From assembly GCA_030562195.1 (NCBI GenBank), contig JAUJPP010000007.1:1860001-1924000 (forward strand): a DNA stretch of 64,000 bases. The letters are read 5' to 3'. A program made the translations under genes and the position numbers. The notes beneath the pieces were generated by a model. The model saw nothing but the letters and a program-made list of their open reading frames with translations. It searched no databases and was not told the origin of the DNA. Source of the DNA: Nipponacmea schrenckii (taxonomy: Eukaryota; Mollusca; Gastropoda; Lottiidae). Shown one piece after another: positions 47,601 to 59,908 of the stretch; the first letter of the stretch is position 1; the number at the start of each line of letters is the position of its first letter.

Positions 47601-48000
47601 TAACCACTAAATTTTATCAACATCCGCTTGACTGTCACTGCACACATAACCACTATATTTAGAAATAACCTTTGGCCAAATAAATTTCTCATTATCTCAG
47701 AAATTTTGAAAAAAAAATACAATTCCAGACATCAAATTTCAAATTTAGACCAAAAATTAGTCATTGGGGGAGAAAGAGGATTTCTAAAAATAGAACGGAG
47801 TAAATTCGTTATACAATCATAAGCATAGAATGTTTTCCTGGACTGAGCATAAAATGTTTTACTGGACTGAGCATAAAATGTTTTACCGGACTGAGTCCCT
47901 GGAGTGAGTGATGCGACTCTGTTGATGGATCCTCCGATTCCTGTGATTATATTATGTCTATTATAACATTTATTCATATTGAGAACACTTTCATAGAATT

Positions 48001-50166
48001 AAGATAGCTTGCCAGGCAAGGTAATATACGCCCACTGGCAGCATTTATTTCAAATAAAAACTTTTCAGTAAGGTTACAAAAGTGGAATGAAATATTCTAC
48101 CTTCCACCATATATTTTTTTCTAGGGTCTCTAGTTTCATTAAAAACTGTCAAGAATTGTACCTAACTCAACTCATTAAATATTTTTCGGTATTTTTATGA
48201 TTTGCAATAGGGTTCACCCTTAATAATATTTTGATATTTTTAATTCTTAATAAGGCTCATTCTTGGTTGATATTAAACAATTTCAGCGAGTTTTGTCAAA
48301 AATGAATGTTTAGAGTGTTCACAAGCCAAAAGTTGAAAGCGATTTTGAAAACAGGCCCAAAAACTGACACTAAATATTTTTCGATTTATCTGATTTTCAA
48401 TAGGGTTTATCCTTGTGAGAAAACAAATACTAAAGCCAAGCTTCATCAAAATCCATTCAAAATTGTTCTTTCTAGAGTGTTTACGAGTTAAATTGAACGC
48501 GTTTTCAAAAACAAGGGCAATAACTTGTACTAAATATTTTTCGATTTTCAATAGAGTTCATCCTTGGGAGACAACAAATACTCCAGCCAAGTTACATCAA
48601 AATCCATTAAAAATTGTTCTTTCTAGAGTGTTTACAAGCTAAAATTGAACGCGTTTTCAAGAACAAGGGCTATAACTGACACTAAATATATTTCTATTTA
48701 TTTGATTTATAATAGAGTTCATCCTTGGGTAAAAACAAATACTCAAGCCAAAGTTAATCAAAATCCATTAAGAATAGTTCTTTCTAGAGTGTTTACAAGC
48801 TAAAATTGAATGCGTTTTCAAGAACAGGGGCAGTAACTCATACTAAAAAATTTTTCGATTTCGCTTTTCAATAGGGTTCATCCTTGAGTTATAACACACT
48901 CTCACACCAAGTTTCATCGAAATCCATCAAGAATTGTGCCATGTAGAGTGTTTACGAGACAAAAATCGAACGCGTTTAAAAGAACAAGGGCAATAATTCA
49001 TATTAGATATATTTTGATAATTTTAATTTTCAATTAGGCTCATCCCTTGCGATATCCAACAATTTCAGTGAGTTTTGTCGACATTGGTCATGAATTGTAC
49101 CTTCTAGAGTATTTATTAAAAAGTTAAACCTGTTTTCAAACACAAGGGTAATAACTGACACTAAATATATTTCGATTCATTTGATTTTCAACAAGGTTCA
49201 TCCTTGGGTAAAAACAAATACTCAAGCCAAGTTATATCAATATCCATTAAGAATTGTTCTTTCTAGAGTGCTTACAAGCTAAAATTGAACGCGTTTTCAA
49301 ACACAAGGGCAATAACTGATACTAAATATTTTTCGATTTAACTGAATTTCAATAGGGTTCATCCTTAGGTGATTACAAATACTCATGCCAAGTTATGTCA
49401 AAATCGCTCAAGAATTGTGACTTGTAGAGTGTTTACAAGGCAAAAATCCAACACATTTTATAGAACAAACGCAATAATTCCTATTAAATATATTTCGATA
49501 TGTGCTATTTTCAAAAGGGTTCATTCTTGGGTGATATTAAACAATTTCAGCAAGTTTCGTCAAAATCGGTCAATAACTGTGCTTTGTAGAGTGTTTACAA
49601 GCTAAAAATTGAACGCGTTTTCAAAAACAAGGGCAATAACTGATATTAATTTTTTTTCGATTTGACTGGTTTTCAATAGGCTTCATCCTTGGGTGATAAC
49701 AAATACTCAGGCCAAGTTTCATTAAAATCCATTAAAAATTGTTCTCTCAAGAATGTTTACAAGCTAAAATTGAACGCGTTTTCAAGAACAAGGGCAATAA
49801 CTCATACTAAATGTTTTTCGATTTCGCTGATTTTCGATAGGGTTTATCCTTGAGTTATAACATACTCTCACACCAAGTTTCATCAAAATCGGTCAAGAAT
49901 TGCACGTTGTAGAGTGTTTACGAGCCATTCAAGAACAAGGGCACGAACTCATACTAATTTTTTTCCGATTTCGCTGATTTTCAATAGGGTTCATCCTTGC
50001 GTGATCATAAACACTCATATTAAGTTTCATCTAAATCCGTCAAGAATTACACCGTGTAGAGTGTTTACGAGCAATTGTGGACGGACGGACGGACGGACGG
50101 ACGGACGGACGGACGGATGTGGGTGACGACAATATACGCCCCCCATTTCATGTGGGCGTATAAAAA
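48001..50166 (-). mobile_element. core-repeat element, minus orientation, 2.2 kb, both ends present
   Basis: Starts AAGATAGCTTGCCAGGCAAG and GTAATATACGCCCACTGG; about twelve ~165 bp repeats (AATAGGGTTCATCCTTGGG, TAGAGTGTTTACAAGC), (GGAC)n at 50079-50116, then GTGGGTGACGACAATATACG and the TGTGGGCGTATAAAAA end. Longest copy in the window. Confidence 0.88.
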
Positions 50167-50562
50167 TGTGTATTTGCTATATTATAACAGAAATATACGT
50201 GTACAGTAAATGAGTGATTAATCCCTTCCCTATTATTGCAAATTGAATTCTTGTTAACCGCTTTTCTTTTGCCAAGTTCTCGTGTGTTAATATATTTATT
50301 CAGATTCTCACATCTCATTATATGGCCAAGTTAATTAGCATAAGACTATAGGTATTATTTTTATAATTACATAGGGTTAAAATAATTTGTATATTTATTA
50401 TGGGTTGCATTATCAATTCGTTATAAGCAAATATTGCATTTCTGAACCTCTGGTTCAGTTCAGGTTTTAGACTTATATTAAACTTTTATTACAAATATTG
50501 AATCGTATTCAATATATTTGTACTAAAGATATCCTGAACCAAAACACCAATAGCAAAAAAAA

Positions 50563-51650
50563 CTAGAACTGTGAACAGTACTGAGAGTGGCAAACAACCC
50601 TTATGGGGCCACTTGATACAAGGTCACATGATATAGCCTTTTTTAAACACTCAAAACAAACTTTTTAACAACCATTATAAGCATATGTATGAACAGCTTA
50701 GGTCAAGTACATTATTTGACTTGAAAATTATTAAGGTAATTGAAGGTCAAGGTCCCTTGATATAGCCTTTTGAATTTTTTTAAAAACTAAAACGGGTACA
50801 AAAAAAATTGTTGTTGACCATTATAGGCCTATGTGTGGATAGCAAAGGTCAAGAACATTCTACCTGTAAAAATTCAGGGTCATGGAAGGTCAAGGTCATT
50901 TGATATAATTGTTGTCGATGTAATAGGCATATGTGTGGATAGCTTAGGTCAAGAACACCCTACTTGAAAAAATTCAGGGTCATTGAAGGTCAAGGTCATT
51001 GTATTTGGCCTTTTGAATTTTCAAAAAAATTCAATCGGGCATTAAAAAAATTTAAATTTGAAAATCAAAATTCTGTTCCCAACAAGTTTTAGATAAAGTA
51101 ACAAGGTTTCGAAAAACACCAAAATCGGACAAATCGGATAAAAATTAGGGAACTTATTAAAATTTTGCTGAATGTTACCGTTCTGTGATGACACATAAAG
51201 TATCACTTCCGGTTTGGATTTTTTATTCTAAAAGGGTTCTAATTATGCCTGATAGTATATATGTATAGCTTTTGTACTGATTTCTTACATACACCGGAAG
51301 CTTGGTGACCCAACGCGGTTCTAAAAAACCGGAAGTTCTCACGCAAGAACCGGAAGTGGTAAAAAAAAATTTATGATGCGGTTTTTTTTCTATAGGCGAC
51401 TTCTCTATATTCTGTAATTTTCAAAGCGATCGGATAATTAGCAACAAAGTTATGCAATTATTCAATTATTATTATGCAATTACTAACTACTGATGCGTAA
51501 AAATTGTAGTTTTATATATTCATTTTCTATTCCAGTACGTATCTTATCGTATTTTTCAAACCAAATGTCTATACCATTTGCGAGTTGGGCTTGGGAGCTT
51601 CCCGAAAAAAAAAAAGTCTAATGAAAATAATTTCTAATTTGCCACTCAAA
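50563..51650. mobile_element. CCGGAAGT / GAGTGGCAAA element, copy 3
   Basis: Same family and ends as 44995-46080; its 3' half is nearly identical to 54100-54700. Confidence 0.8.
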
Positions 51651-51816
51651 AAAAAAACGTTATTTTATGACCACCGCCCAAATTCACACCCCTAGACATA
51701 CTAGAAGAGTGCCCGGAGGTTACATAACGTTAGATTAGTTCCTATTCCTGTTATATGTTGTAAATTTTAGATTAGTTCCTGTTCCTGTGATGTGTTCTTG
51801 TTGTGTGTTATAAACA

Positions 51817-52011
51817 ATGGACTACTTCCTGTTGCTGAGTGTGTTAGACAATACCGGAGTTAATGGCGGAATACTTCAACCAATCAACTACCGCGTCGTT
51901 ATAATTGTTGGGACACTGCTTTGTACTATAATTGTTATAACATACGTATATAATTTAGTAGTTCTTTTATTGACTTATGTACATCAGGACAAGTTAGCCT
52001 CAACTTTGTGA
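51817..52011 (+). CDS. small hydrophobic ORF, copy 1 (64 codons)
   Basis: MDYFLLLSVLDNTGVNGGIL, then one long hydrophobic stretch (about residues 27-56, VVIIVGTLLCTIIVITYV and LVVLLLTYV), ending DKLASTL and TGA. Base composition is less AT-biased than the flanks. Not recognised; could be a first exon or chance. Confidence 0.3.
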   Translation: MDYFLLLSVLDNTGVNGGILQPINYRVVIIVGTLLCTIIVITYVYNLVVLLLTYVHQDKLASTL

Positions 52012-52031
52012 CAGGAATCAGCTTATCTGAC

Positions 52032-52108
52032 CATGTGCCTAAATTAAATGTGCCTAAAGCACTCTCTAAATGAGGTGTGCTTAAAATCTGTGCCTAAGTG
52101 ACCGTGAA
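52032..52108. repeat. GTGCCTAAATGA units after the small ORF (copy 1; copy 2 at 55102-55178)
   Basis: Four to five degenerate GTGCCTAAATGA units ending GTGACCGTGAACC, as in the right arm at 14903 (GACGGTGAACC). Confidence 0.75.
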
Positions 52109-52127
52109 CCTTTTTCAATACCTCCTT

Positions 52128-52625
52128 AAAAGATAGCTTGCCAGGCAAGGTAATATACGCCCATTGGCAGCATTTATTTCAAATAAAAAACTTTTCAGTA
52201 AGGTAACAATTGATCTTTGAATGGCATTTAGTAACCGGATATGATATAAACAATCACACGATATATGGATATAACGATGACTTTAATAAAACATAACAGA
52301 CGACGTTTCAATAAGTATTCTCTTATCGTCTTCAGGCCAAGTAGAGAAGCCACTAAATTAGAACAATGCAACTTGAGAATAATCTACTATACAAACATTA
52401 ATAAACACCTTAATTAAGGTAACAATTAGTGGAATGAAATATTCAACCTTCCACCATATATTTTTTTTCTAGGGTCTCTAGTTTCATTAAAAACTGTCAA
52501 GAATTGTACCTAATAACAACTCATTAAATATTTTTCGGTATTTTTATGATTTGCAATAGAGTTCACCCTCAATAATATTTTGATATTTTGAATTCTTAAT
52601 AAGGCTCATCCTTGGTTGATATTAA
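52128..52625 (-). mobile_element. core-repeat element cut by the gap
   Basis: AAAAGATAGCTTGCCAGGCA, ATACGCCCATTGG, then a 180-base inserted block (52210-52415) with GACGACGTTTCAATAAG, and resuming core repeat up to the N gap. Confidence 0.7.
52215..52415 (-). mobile_element. possible Penelope-like 3' fragment (second copy 55275-55525)
   Basis: Minus strand reads CCTGAAGACGATAAG, a 7-bp stem, then TGAAACGTCGTC, recalling the GAAG-stem-GAAACG signature of Penelope-like termini. The copy at 55275 has a further 45 bases inside. Confidence 0.4.
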
Positions 52626-53125
52626 NNNNNNNNNNNNNNNNNNNNNNNNNNNNNNNNNNNNNNNNNNNNNNNNNNNNNNNNNNNNNNNNNNNNNNNNNNN
52701 NNNNNNNNNNNNNNNNNNNNNNNNNNNNNNNNNNNNNNNNNNNNNNNNNNNNNNNNNNNNNNNNNNNNNNNNNNNNNNNNNNNNNNNNNNNNNNNNNNNN
52801 NNNNNNNNNNNNNNNNNNNNNNNNNNNNNNNNNNNNNNNNNNNNNNNNNNNNNNNNNNNNNNNNNNNNNNNNNNNNNNNNNNNNNNNNNNNNNNNNNNNN
52901 NNNNNNNNNNNNNNNNNNNNNNNNNNNNNNNNNNNNNNNNNNNNNNNNNNNNNNNNNNNNNNNNNNNNNNNNNNNNNNNNNNNNNNNNNNNNNNNNNNNN
53001 NNNNNNNNNNNNNNNNNNNNNNNNNNNNNNNNNNNNNNNNNNNNNNNNNNNNNNNNNNNNNNNNNNNNNNNNNNNNNNNNNNNNNNNNNNNNNNNNNNNN
53101 NNNNNNNNNNNNNNNNNNNNNNNNN
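52626..53125. other. assembly gap (500 N)
   Basis: Exactly 500 N, a placeholder of unknown true size. It lies between two copies of a duplicated block. Confidence 1.
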
Positions 53126-54720
53126 TAATCCCGAAAAAAAAAAATTTTTTTTGAAAACAAAGAGTTTAATTTTTAATTTGCCACTCAATTATTGTAATAG
53201 TCTACATTTGTTTTTTTAAAAATTTAAACTTTGCAATGACACAGTTATTGAACAAGGAAAATTTGAACAAAACAATGTTAGAAATTTGATGATCAGATAA
53301 GATTTTATAATGTGATTACTGGAGAGTGATAACGTACGATAAGTTTTTATATAAGTCATAAAAGAAGTTGAATTTTACATTAAAAATAAATATGACCCAA
53401 TAAAGTTGAATAAAAATGCCAAGGCACTTCTAATGAATTAAAGAAAAATGGTAAATAATATTTTAATTTCTATCCACTCTATTTTGGATCAGTATTTCGT
53501 CATTGATTTAAAAAAGATACTAGAACTGTGAACAGTTCCGAGAGTGGCAAACAACCTCTATGGGTTAAAAAAATATACGCGAAGTTTTATTATGTAATAT
53601 TGTTACACCACAGTTTAAATTTAATTGCATATTAATGAGAAAGTTTTTAAGGTTCCATCATAAAAATATTTAAGGTCAGAATTGTCAATAATATTTATTT
53701 TTGTGAATAAAACAAGAGGTTGAATTTATCTACTATATCAAACATGTAGCTTGCAATTCCACTAAATCTAACGTCTTTTATGACGTCACCGACTGGGGCT
53801 CAACAGGAAGCTGCTATTGATATCTGTGCAGGGTTCTAAAAAACCGGAAGCTCTCACGCAAAAACCGGAAGTGGTAGAATTTTTATGATGCGATATCAAA
53901 ATTCATGGTCATTGAAGGTCAAGGTCATTTGATATAGACTTGTGAATTTTCAAAAAAATAAAACGGGTACCAAAAAAAGTTGTCGATCATAATAGGCATA
54001 TGTGTGGATAGCTTAGGTCAAGAACATTCTACTTGAAAAAATTCAGGGTCATTGAAGGTCAAGGTCATTTGATTTGGCCTTTTGAATTTTCAAAAAAATT
54101 CAATCGGGCATTCAAAAAATTTAAATTTGAAAATCAAAATTCTGTTCCCAACAAGTTTTAGATAAAGTAACAAGGTTTCGAAAAACACCAAAATCGGATA
54201 AAAATTAGGGAACTTATTAAAATTTTGCTGAATGTTACCGTTCTGTGATGACACATAAAGTATCACTTCCGGTTTGGATTTTTTATTCTAAAAGGGTTCT
54301 AATTATGCCTGATAGTATATATGTATAGCTTTTGTACTGATTTCTTACATACACCGGAAGCTTGGTGACCCAACGCGGTTCTAAAAAACCGGAAGTTTTC
54401 ACGCAAGAACCGGAAGTGGTAAACAAAATTTTATGATGCGGTTTTATTTCTATAGGCGACTTCTCTATATCCTGTAATTTTCAAAGCGATCGGATAATTA
54501 GCAACAAAGTTATGCAATTATTCAATTATTATTATGCAATTACTAACTACTGATGCGTAAAAATTGTAGTTATATATATTCATTTTCTATTCCAGTACGT
54601 ATCTTATCGTATTTTTCAAAACAAATGTCTATACCATTTGCGAGTTGGGCTAGGGAGCTTCCCGAAAAAAAAAAGTCTAATGAAAACAAAGAGTGGCAAA
54701 TTTCTAATTTGCCACTCAAA
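53126..54720. mobile_element. CCGGAAGT / GAGTGGCAAA element, copy 4 (hybrid)
   Basis: 53180-54100 follows the sequence at 46080-47000, whereas from about 54205 on it follows 51150-51650. See the hybrid-duplication finding. Confidence 0.75.
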
Positions 54721-54886
54721 AAAAAAACGTTATTTTATGACCACCGCCCAAATTCACACCCCTAGACATACTAGAAGAGTGCCCGGAGGTTACATAACGT
54801 TAGATTAGTTCTTATTCCTGTTATATGTTGTAAATTTTAGATTAGTTCCTGTTCCTGTGATGTGTTCTTGTTGTGTGTTATAAACA

Positions 54887-55081
54887 ATGGACTACTTCCT
54901 GTTGTTGAGTGTGTTAAACAATACCGGACCTAATGGCGGAATACTTCAACCAATCAACTACCGCGTCGTTATAATTGTTGGGACACTGCTTTGTACTATA
55001 ATTGTTATAACATACGTAAATAATTTAGTAGTTCTTTTATTGACTTATGTACATCAGGACAAGTTAGCCTCAACTTTGTGA
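54887..55081 (+). CDS. small hydrophobic ORF, copy 2 (64 codons)
   Basis: Duplicate of 51817-52011 offset by 3070 bases. Differences give Asp to Asn, Val to Pro and Tyr to Asn plus one silent change, so no sign of purifying selection between the copies. Confidence 0.3.
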   Translation: MDYFLLLSVLNNTGPNGGILQPINYRVVIIVGTLLCTIIVITYVNNLVVLLLTYVHQDKLASTL

Positions 55082-55197
55082 CAGGAATCAGCTTATCTGA
55101 CCATGTGCCTAAATAAAATGTGCCTAAAGCACTCTCTAAATGAGGTGTGCTTAAAATCTGTGCCTAAGTGACCGTGAACCTTTTTCAATACCTCCTT

Positions 55198-56594
55198 AAA
55201 AGATAGCTTGCCAGGTAATATACGCCCATTGGCAGCATTTATTTCAAATAAAAAACTTTTCAGTAAGGTAACAATTGATCTTTGAATGGCATTTAGTAAC
55301 CGGATATGATATAAACAATCACACGATATATGGATATAACGATGACTTTAATAAAACATAACAGACGACGTTTCAATAAGTATTCTCTTATCGTCTTCAG
55401 GCCAATTTTTGAGGGTGTAATACAATTCAACCAAATAAATATAAAAAAGTAGAGAAGCCACTAAATTAGAACAATGCAACTTGAGAATAATCTACTATAC
55501 AAACATTAATAAACACCTTAATTAAGGTAACAATTAGTGGAATGAAATATTCAACCTTCCACCATATATTTTTTTTCTAGGGTCTCTAGTTTCATTAAAA
55601 ACTGTCAAGAATTGTACCTAATAACAACTCATTAAATATTTTTCGGTATTTTTATGATTTGCAATAGAGTTCACCCTTAATAATATTTTGATATTTTGAA
55701 TTCTTAATAAGGCTCATCCTTGGTTGATATTAAACAATTTCAGCGAGTTTTGTCAAAAATGAATGTTTAGAGTGTTCACATGCCAAAAGTTGAAAGCGTT
55801 GAAAACAGGGGCAATAACTGACACAAAATATTTTTCGATTTATCTGATTTTCAATAAGGTTCATCCTTGGGTGAAAACAAATATTAAAGCCAAGTTTTAT
55901 CAAAATCCATTCAAAATTGTTCTTTCTAGAGTGTTTACAAGCTCAAATCGAAAGTTTTTTCAAGAACAAGGGAAATAACTTGTACTAAATATTTTTCGAT
56001 TTTCTATAGGGTTCATCCTTGGGAGAAAACAAATACTAAAGCCAAGTTTCATCAAAATCTATTAAAAATTGTTCTTTCTAGAGTGTTTACAAGCTCAAAT
56101 CGAAAGTTTTTTCAAGAACAAGGGAAATAACTTGTACTAAATATTTTTCGATTATCTGATTTTCAATAGGGTTCATCCTTGGGTGAAAACAAATACTCAA
56201 ACCAAGTTTCATCAAAATCCATTCAAAATTGTTCTTTCTAGAGTGTTTACAAGCTAAAATTGAACACTTTTTCAAGAACAAGGGCAATAACTTGTACTAA
56301 ATATTTTTCGATTTACTTGATTTTCAATAGGGTTCATCCGTGGGTGAAAACAAATACTCAAACCAAGTTTCATCAAAATCCATCAACAATTGTTCTTTCT
56401 AGAGTGTTTACAAGCTAAGATTGAACACGTTTCCAGGAACAAGGGCAAGAACTCATACTAGATATTTTTCGATTTCGCTGATCTTTAATAGGGTTCATCC
56501 TTGCGTGATCATCAACACTCATATCAAGTTTCATCAAAATCCGTTAAGAATTGCCCGCTCTAGAGTGTTTACGAGCAATTGTGGACCGACGGAC
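55198..56594 (-). mobile_element. core-repeat element, minus orientation, fused to LINE
   Basis: AGATAGCTTGCCAGGTAATA start, Penelope-like block, about seven ~165 bp repeats, then GACCGACGGACGGAC running straight into LINE sequence at about 56595 in place of the normal end. Confidence 0.78.
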
Positions 56595-57554
56595 GGACAA
56601 GCCAGGAACGGCAATGAATGAGGTACCAACGTTGTGACGCTCGTGATCTTTCGTGCGCTAAAAGTCCATCTTAGACTACGGTTCAGGCATTCATGACCGC
56701 TAGACAAATGCTCCTGTATAAGTTAGATGTCAACGGAGTCTCCACATAACCCAGATGATAGTTCGATGGGATCAACATCCCATTGAGCATCATAAGAATA
56801 AGCAATCTTGGAGTCAAAAGACACTCTCACACCAAGTTTCATCAAAATCGGTCAAGAATTGTTCCATGTAGAGTGTTTAAAAGACAAAAATCAAACACGT
56901 TTTAAGGAACAAGGCCAATAACTCATACCAAATATTTTTCGATTTCGCTGATTTTCAATAGGGTTCATCCTTGAGTTATAACACACTCTCACACCAAGTC
57001 TCATCAAAATCCGTGAAGAATTGCACAGTGTAGAGTGTTTACGAGCCATTCAAGAACAAGGGCAAGAACTCATACTAAATTTTTTCAGATTTCGCTGATT
57101 TTCAATAGGGTTCATCCTTGCGTGATCATCAACACTCATATCAAGTTTCATCAAAATCCGTTAAGAATTGCCCGCTCTAGAGTGTTTACGAGCAATTGTG
57201 GACCGACGGACGGACAAGCCAGGAACGGCAATGAATGAGGTACCAACGTTGTGACGCTCGTGATCTTTCGTGCGCTAAAAGTCCATCTTAGACTACGGTT
57301 CATGCATTCATGACCGCTAGACAAATGCTCCTGTATAAGTTAGATGTCAACGGAGTCTCCACATAACCCAGATGATAGTTCGATGGGATCTACGTCCCAT
57401 TGGGCAGCATAAGAATAAGCAAGCAATTGCCCAACAACTGCTCAGTGTACACAGATATGCTCGCTATCCTTTTTGCGATACAATGTTCCGCAGGCCACTT
57501 TCACTCAAACTAGGTAGTACTAAGAGACTCGCTAAGTAGTCTGACAGTGGATGA
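56595..57554 (+). pseudogene. LINE relic, left part, with 617-bp tandem duplication
   Basis: AAGCCAGGAACGGCAATGAA occurs at 56599 and 57216. Frames read KSILDYGSGIHDR (the R-S-x-L-D-Y-G block that follows LINE RT) and, in the second copy, LSVHRYARYPFCDTMFRRPL. The duplicated unit also includes a piece of core-repeat element (56830-57210). Broken off by the inverted-repeat element at 57555. Confidence 0.6.
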
Positions 57555-59908
57555 TAGTCAGGAGGAATATCCTGAAATTTTGAATGTAAGGTGGGAGTAC
57601 AGACTGGATTGATATAGGTTAGTAGATGTCAAGGCATCTATTTTCCAGAGGGTGTGCAAAATTTCAGCCATTTGCATTTTTGTACATCCAAGATAGCCAC
57701 CATCAACTTCAATAATACTGAATTAGCTATAACTTCCTTAATATTTGGGCTATGCAGTTCAATGTGGGATCTATACCTAGGTTTGTGGGGGCGAGAAATC
57801 ACATGGAAGGGATATCTTCCTAAATGCAAAAATCAAATAAAGCTACCTAAACTAGGTCCAGGATGCAAAAAAATATCCGAAACCAAATTTTAAAGAACTT
57901 TTACTATAGAACATTATATTTTTCAGAGGTTTTACTAAAGACCATTATATTTTAAATATGTTTTACAGTATAAATACTAAACCACAGAGTAATTCAACAT
58001 TCGGTATTGAGTCGGTACTGCTGTAATGGCCTAATTCAAGTCATCATCTTGATCTGTGTCATCTGACAAATCTTCATTTTCCTCTAATTATTTTCATTTC
58101 GTGTTAGTGGATTTCTGCAGGCGTCGCCACCTTCACACAGACAGAACATGGTACATCCTATCTTAGAACAGGTACACACAGACACCCTGATGTCTTACTT
58201 TTACAGTGGATTAACTGCAGTATGTCTGCTGGAGCATATAGTGTATCAGGTGGTACAGTTCGTGGCATGAGAATACCCTGGTGATCAAGATCCATTTTTG
58301 GCGGTTCCTCTTGCAGTGCAGCTTTCCATACAGCGACCTGTTGATGGCATCTTTGGATATTTTAAACGAAAGCCTCATTGGTAGGTGGCAGGGAGCAAAG
58401 TTTTACGGATGTTGCACCACTCTTCCCAGTTTTCAAACGCCACATTTTTATTCCGCATTCTGTCATTGATGTGCATGACTCTGTTGCCTTCCCATATGCA
58501 GCACACATAAATTTTGTTGCCTGAGCTTCAACCAATGTCATATCCGATTTTTCATCACCAATACTTGAAAGTGAATGGCTTCACTGGATGCCTTGCCAAT
58601 ACCATGCAATGAAGCTACAGTATCTGCACCAGAAATCCCATGTATTGCCAACAGATCATCTGCAAATATAAGGGCGACGTTAGCAGTTTGCAGTGCTATG
58701 TAGACAAAATGCTTAAAACTTTCAACATACACATTAAGTTTATCTGAGGGCTAGGTGATGTTCCATAGAAGTGCAGAGCATCATAAATCACTGTATCCGG
58801 GATGGGACAGCTACGTTCAGCAATAACCACCTGTTATTTCAGTTTCAGGTTTGATTTCGACTTAGCAATTTTCATTTCGCCATCTGGGTTGAACACGGAT
58901 GGTGGATATGCTGCCAACTCACATGCCAAGACATCGTCAAATTTTATTTCACGGGACCTCGCAAGAAGGTCAATAAGACGTGCATAAATAAGTTCCAGGT
59001 CATAAACACGGTGGTCACACACTAACACATGCTTTTTCTTAGCATCCATTGTGACTACCACCTTGCCCAAAGATCCGTTAAAAAAATTATGGCCAGCCAG
59101 CTTTGAAATCATTCAATTCCCCGCTGTCCAAGGTTGACAGCTTTGTCTGCATTGACATCAGGGTGAGCAAGTTGTCCTGTAACAATATTAATCAGTGCAC
59201 CATCAGGGTGAGAATCGGCATCAAAGGGTTTGATGCAGACTTCAAGGGTGTTCTGTATGCCCTGGCGATCAGCACAATTTTGTAGTTCTGCTATGGCTTG
59301 CTCGAGCATCAAGCTTTTTTATGAGTTGATTGAAAGTGGTAACCTCCTCTGTCTGCACAACACCACGAAGTAACTCTTCTACTATCATTCTGAAGTCACG
59401 GGAATTTTGAGGTTATTTCTTTCCGCTCTCACAAGAGACAAGCTTTTTTTTTTATTGCAGTCTGTATAGTATCAGGATCTGCAGGAGGTCGGTTAATAAG
59501 TAGCAGAAAGACAACTTCAGTCTGCAATTCAGGAAACATTCCCGCTTCACGACACAGTTTAGTGCTATACCATTATATTCAGGGCATTTCGGCTGGGAAA
59601 CTATGTCCCGAAAAAAAGCAAGGTCATTTTCTTGTGCTCTACGAACCACGATAGCTTGGGTAGCTAAAAATATAAACTGATTAATCATCCCCAAAAAACA
59701 TGGGTATAGAGCCCAAATACTAACGTAGTTATGACTGTTTTAGTATTATTGTGATCGATGGCGGCCATCTTGGATTTACAAAAATGCCAATGTCTGAAAT
59801 TTTGCACACCCTCCGGAAATTACATGCCTAGACACCTAGTAACATATATCGATCCAGAACAAAAGTCTGTACTACTTTTCCACCCTATCTGACATTTCCT
59901 CCTGACTA
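57555..59908 (-). mobile_element. inverted-repeat DNA-transposon-like element carrying an orphan ORF family
   Basis: 2354 bases. Left end 57555-57754 and right end 59703-59908 are inverted copies of about 200 bases (roughly 70% identical by eye), sharing TAGTCAGGAGGAA, GGAGGGTGTGCAAAATTTCAG and GCATTTTTGTA-ATCCAAGAT. Both ends are flanked by TGA (57552-57554 and 59909-59911), a possible 3-base target duplication. The interior is a decayed minus-strand ORF (58031-59694). It splits a LINE whose RNase H region resumes at 59912. The nuclease-like ORF suggests comparison with Academ-type elements, described as encoding XPG-like nucleases; that link is memory only. Confidence 0.75.
58031..59694 (-). 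pseudogene. decayed member of an uncharacterised multi-copy ORF family (PIN/XPG-like segment)
   Basis: Minus strand, several frames: QAIVVRRAQENDLAFFRDIV and QPKCPEYNG; KLCREAGMFPELQTEVVF and INRPPADPDTIQTAIK; FRMIVEELLRG; IKPFDADSHPDGALINIVTG; VYDLELIYARLIDLLARSRE, DDVLACELAAYPPSVFNPDG; YVESFKHFVYIALQTANVAL; DLLAIHGISGADTVASLHGI; SLPPTNEAFVLNIQRCH; a Cys-rich CTMFCLCEGGDACRNPLT; and an acidic end NEDLSDDTDQDDDLN with stop at 58031. This order matches uncharacterised multi-copy proteins I recall from cnidarians, molluscs, echinoderms and fish. Frameshifts throughout, and a deletion joins ANVALIF directly to LLAIHG, removing the probable catalytic core. Confidence 0.72.

Noticed and set aside
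48306..50126. Series of frames containing repeated CRVFTS / FNRVHP peptides
   Set aside because: Translation of the 165-bp core repeats; no start context, splice sites or selection.
52297..52345. Second hammerhead ribozyme (also at 55360-55405)
   Set aside because: CUGAAGA and GAAAC-GUC-GUC words are present, but helix I has no complementary flank and the invariant pair opening helix II would be lost if GAAA is kept.
52606..53188. Four open frames of 170-188 codons
   Set aside because: They consist of N from the assembly gap.
57654..57893. 79-codon frame next to the orphan ORF
   Set aside because: Mostly inside the left terminal inverted repeat, and not open in the right-end copy.
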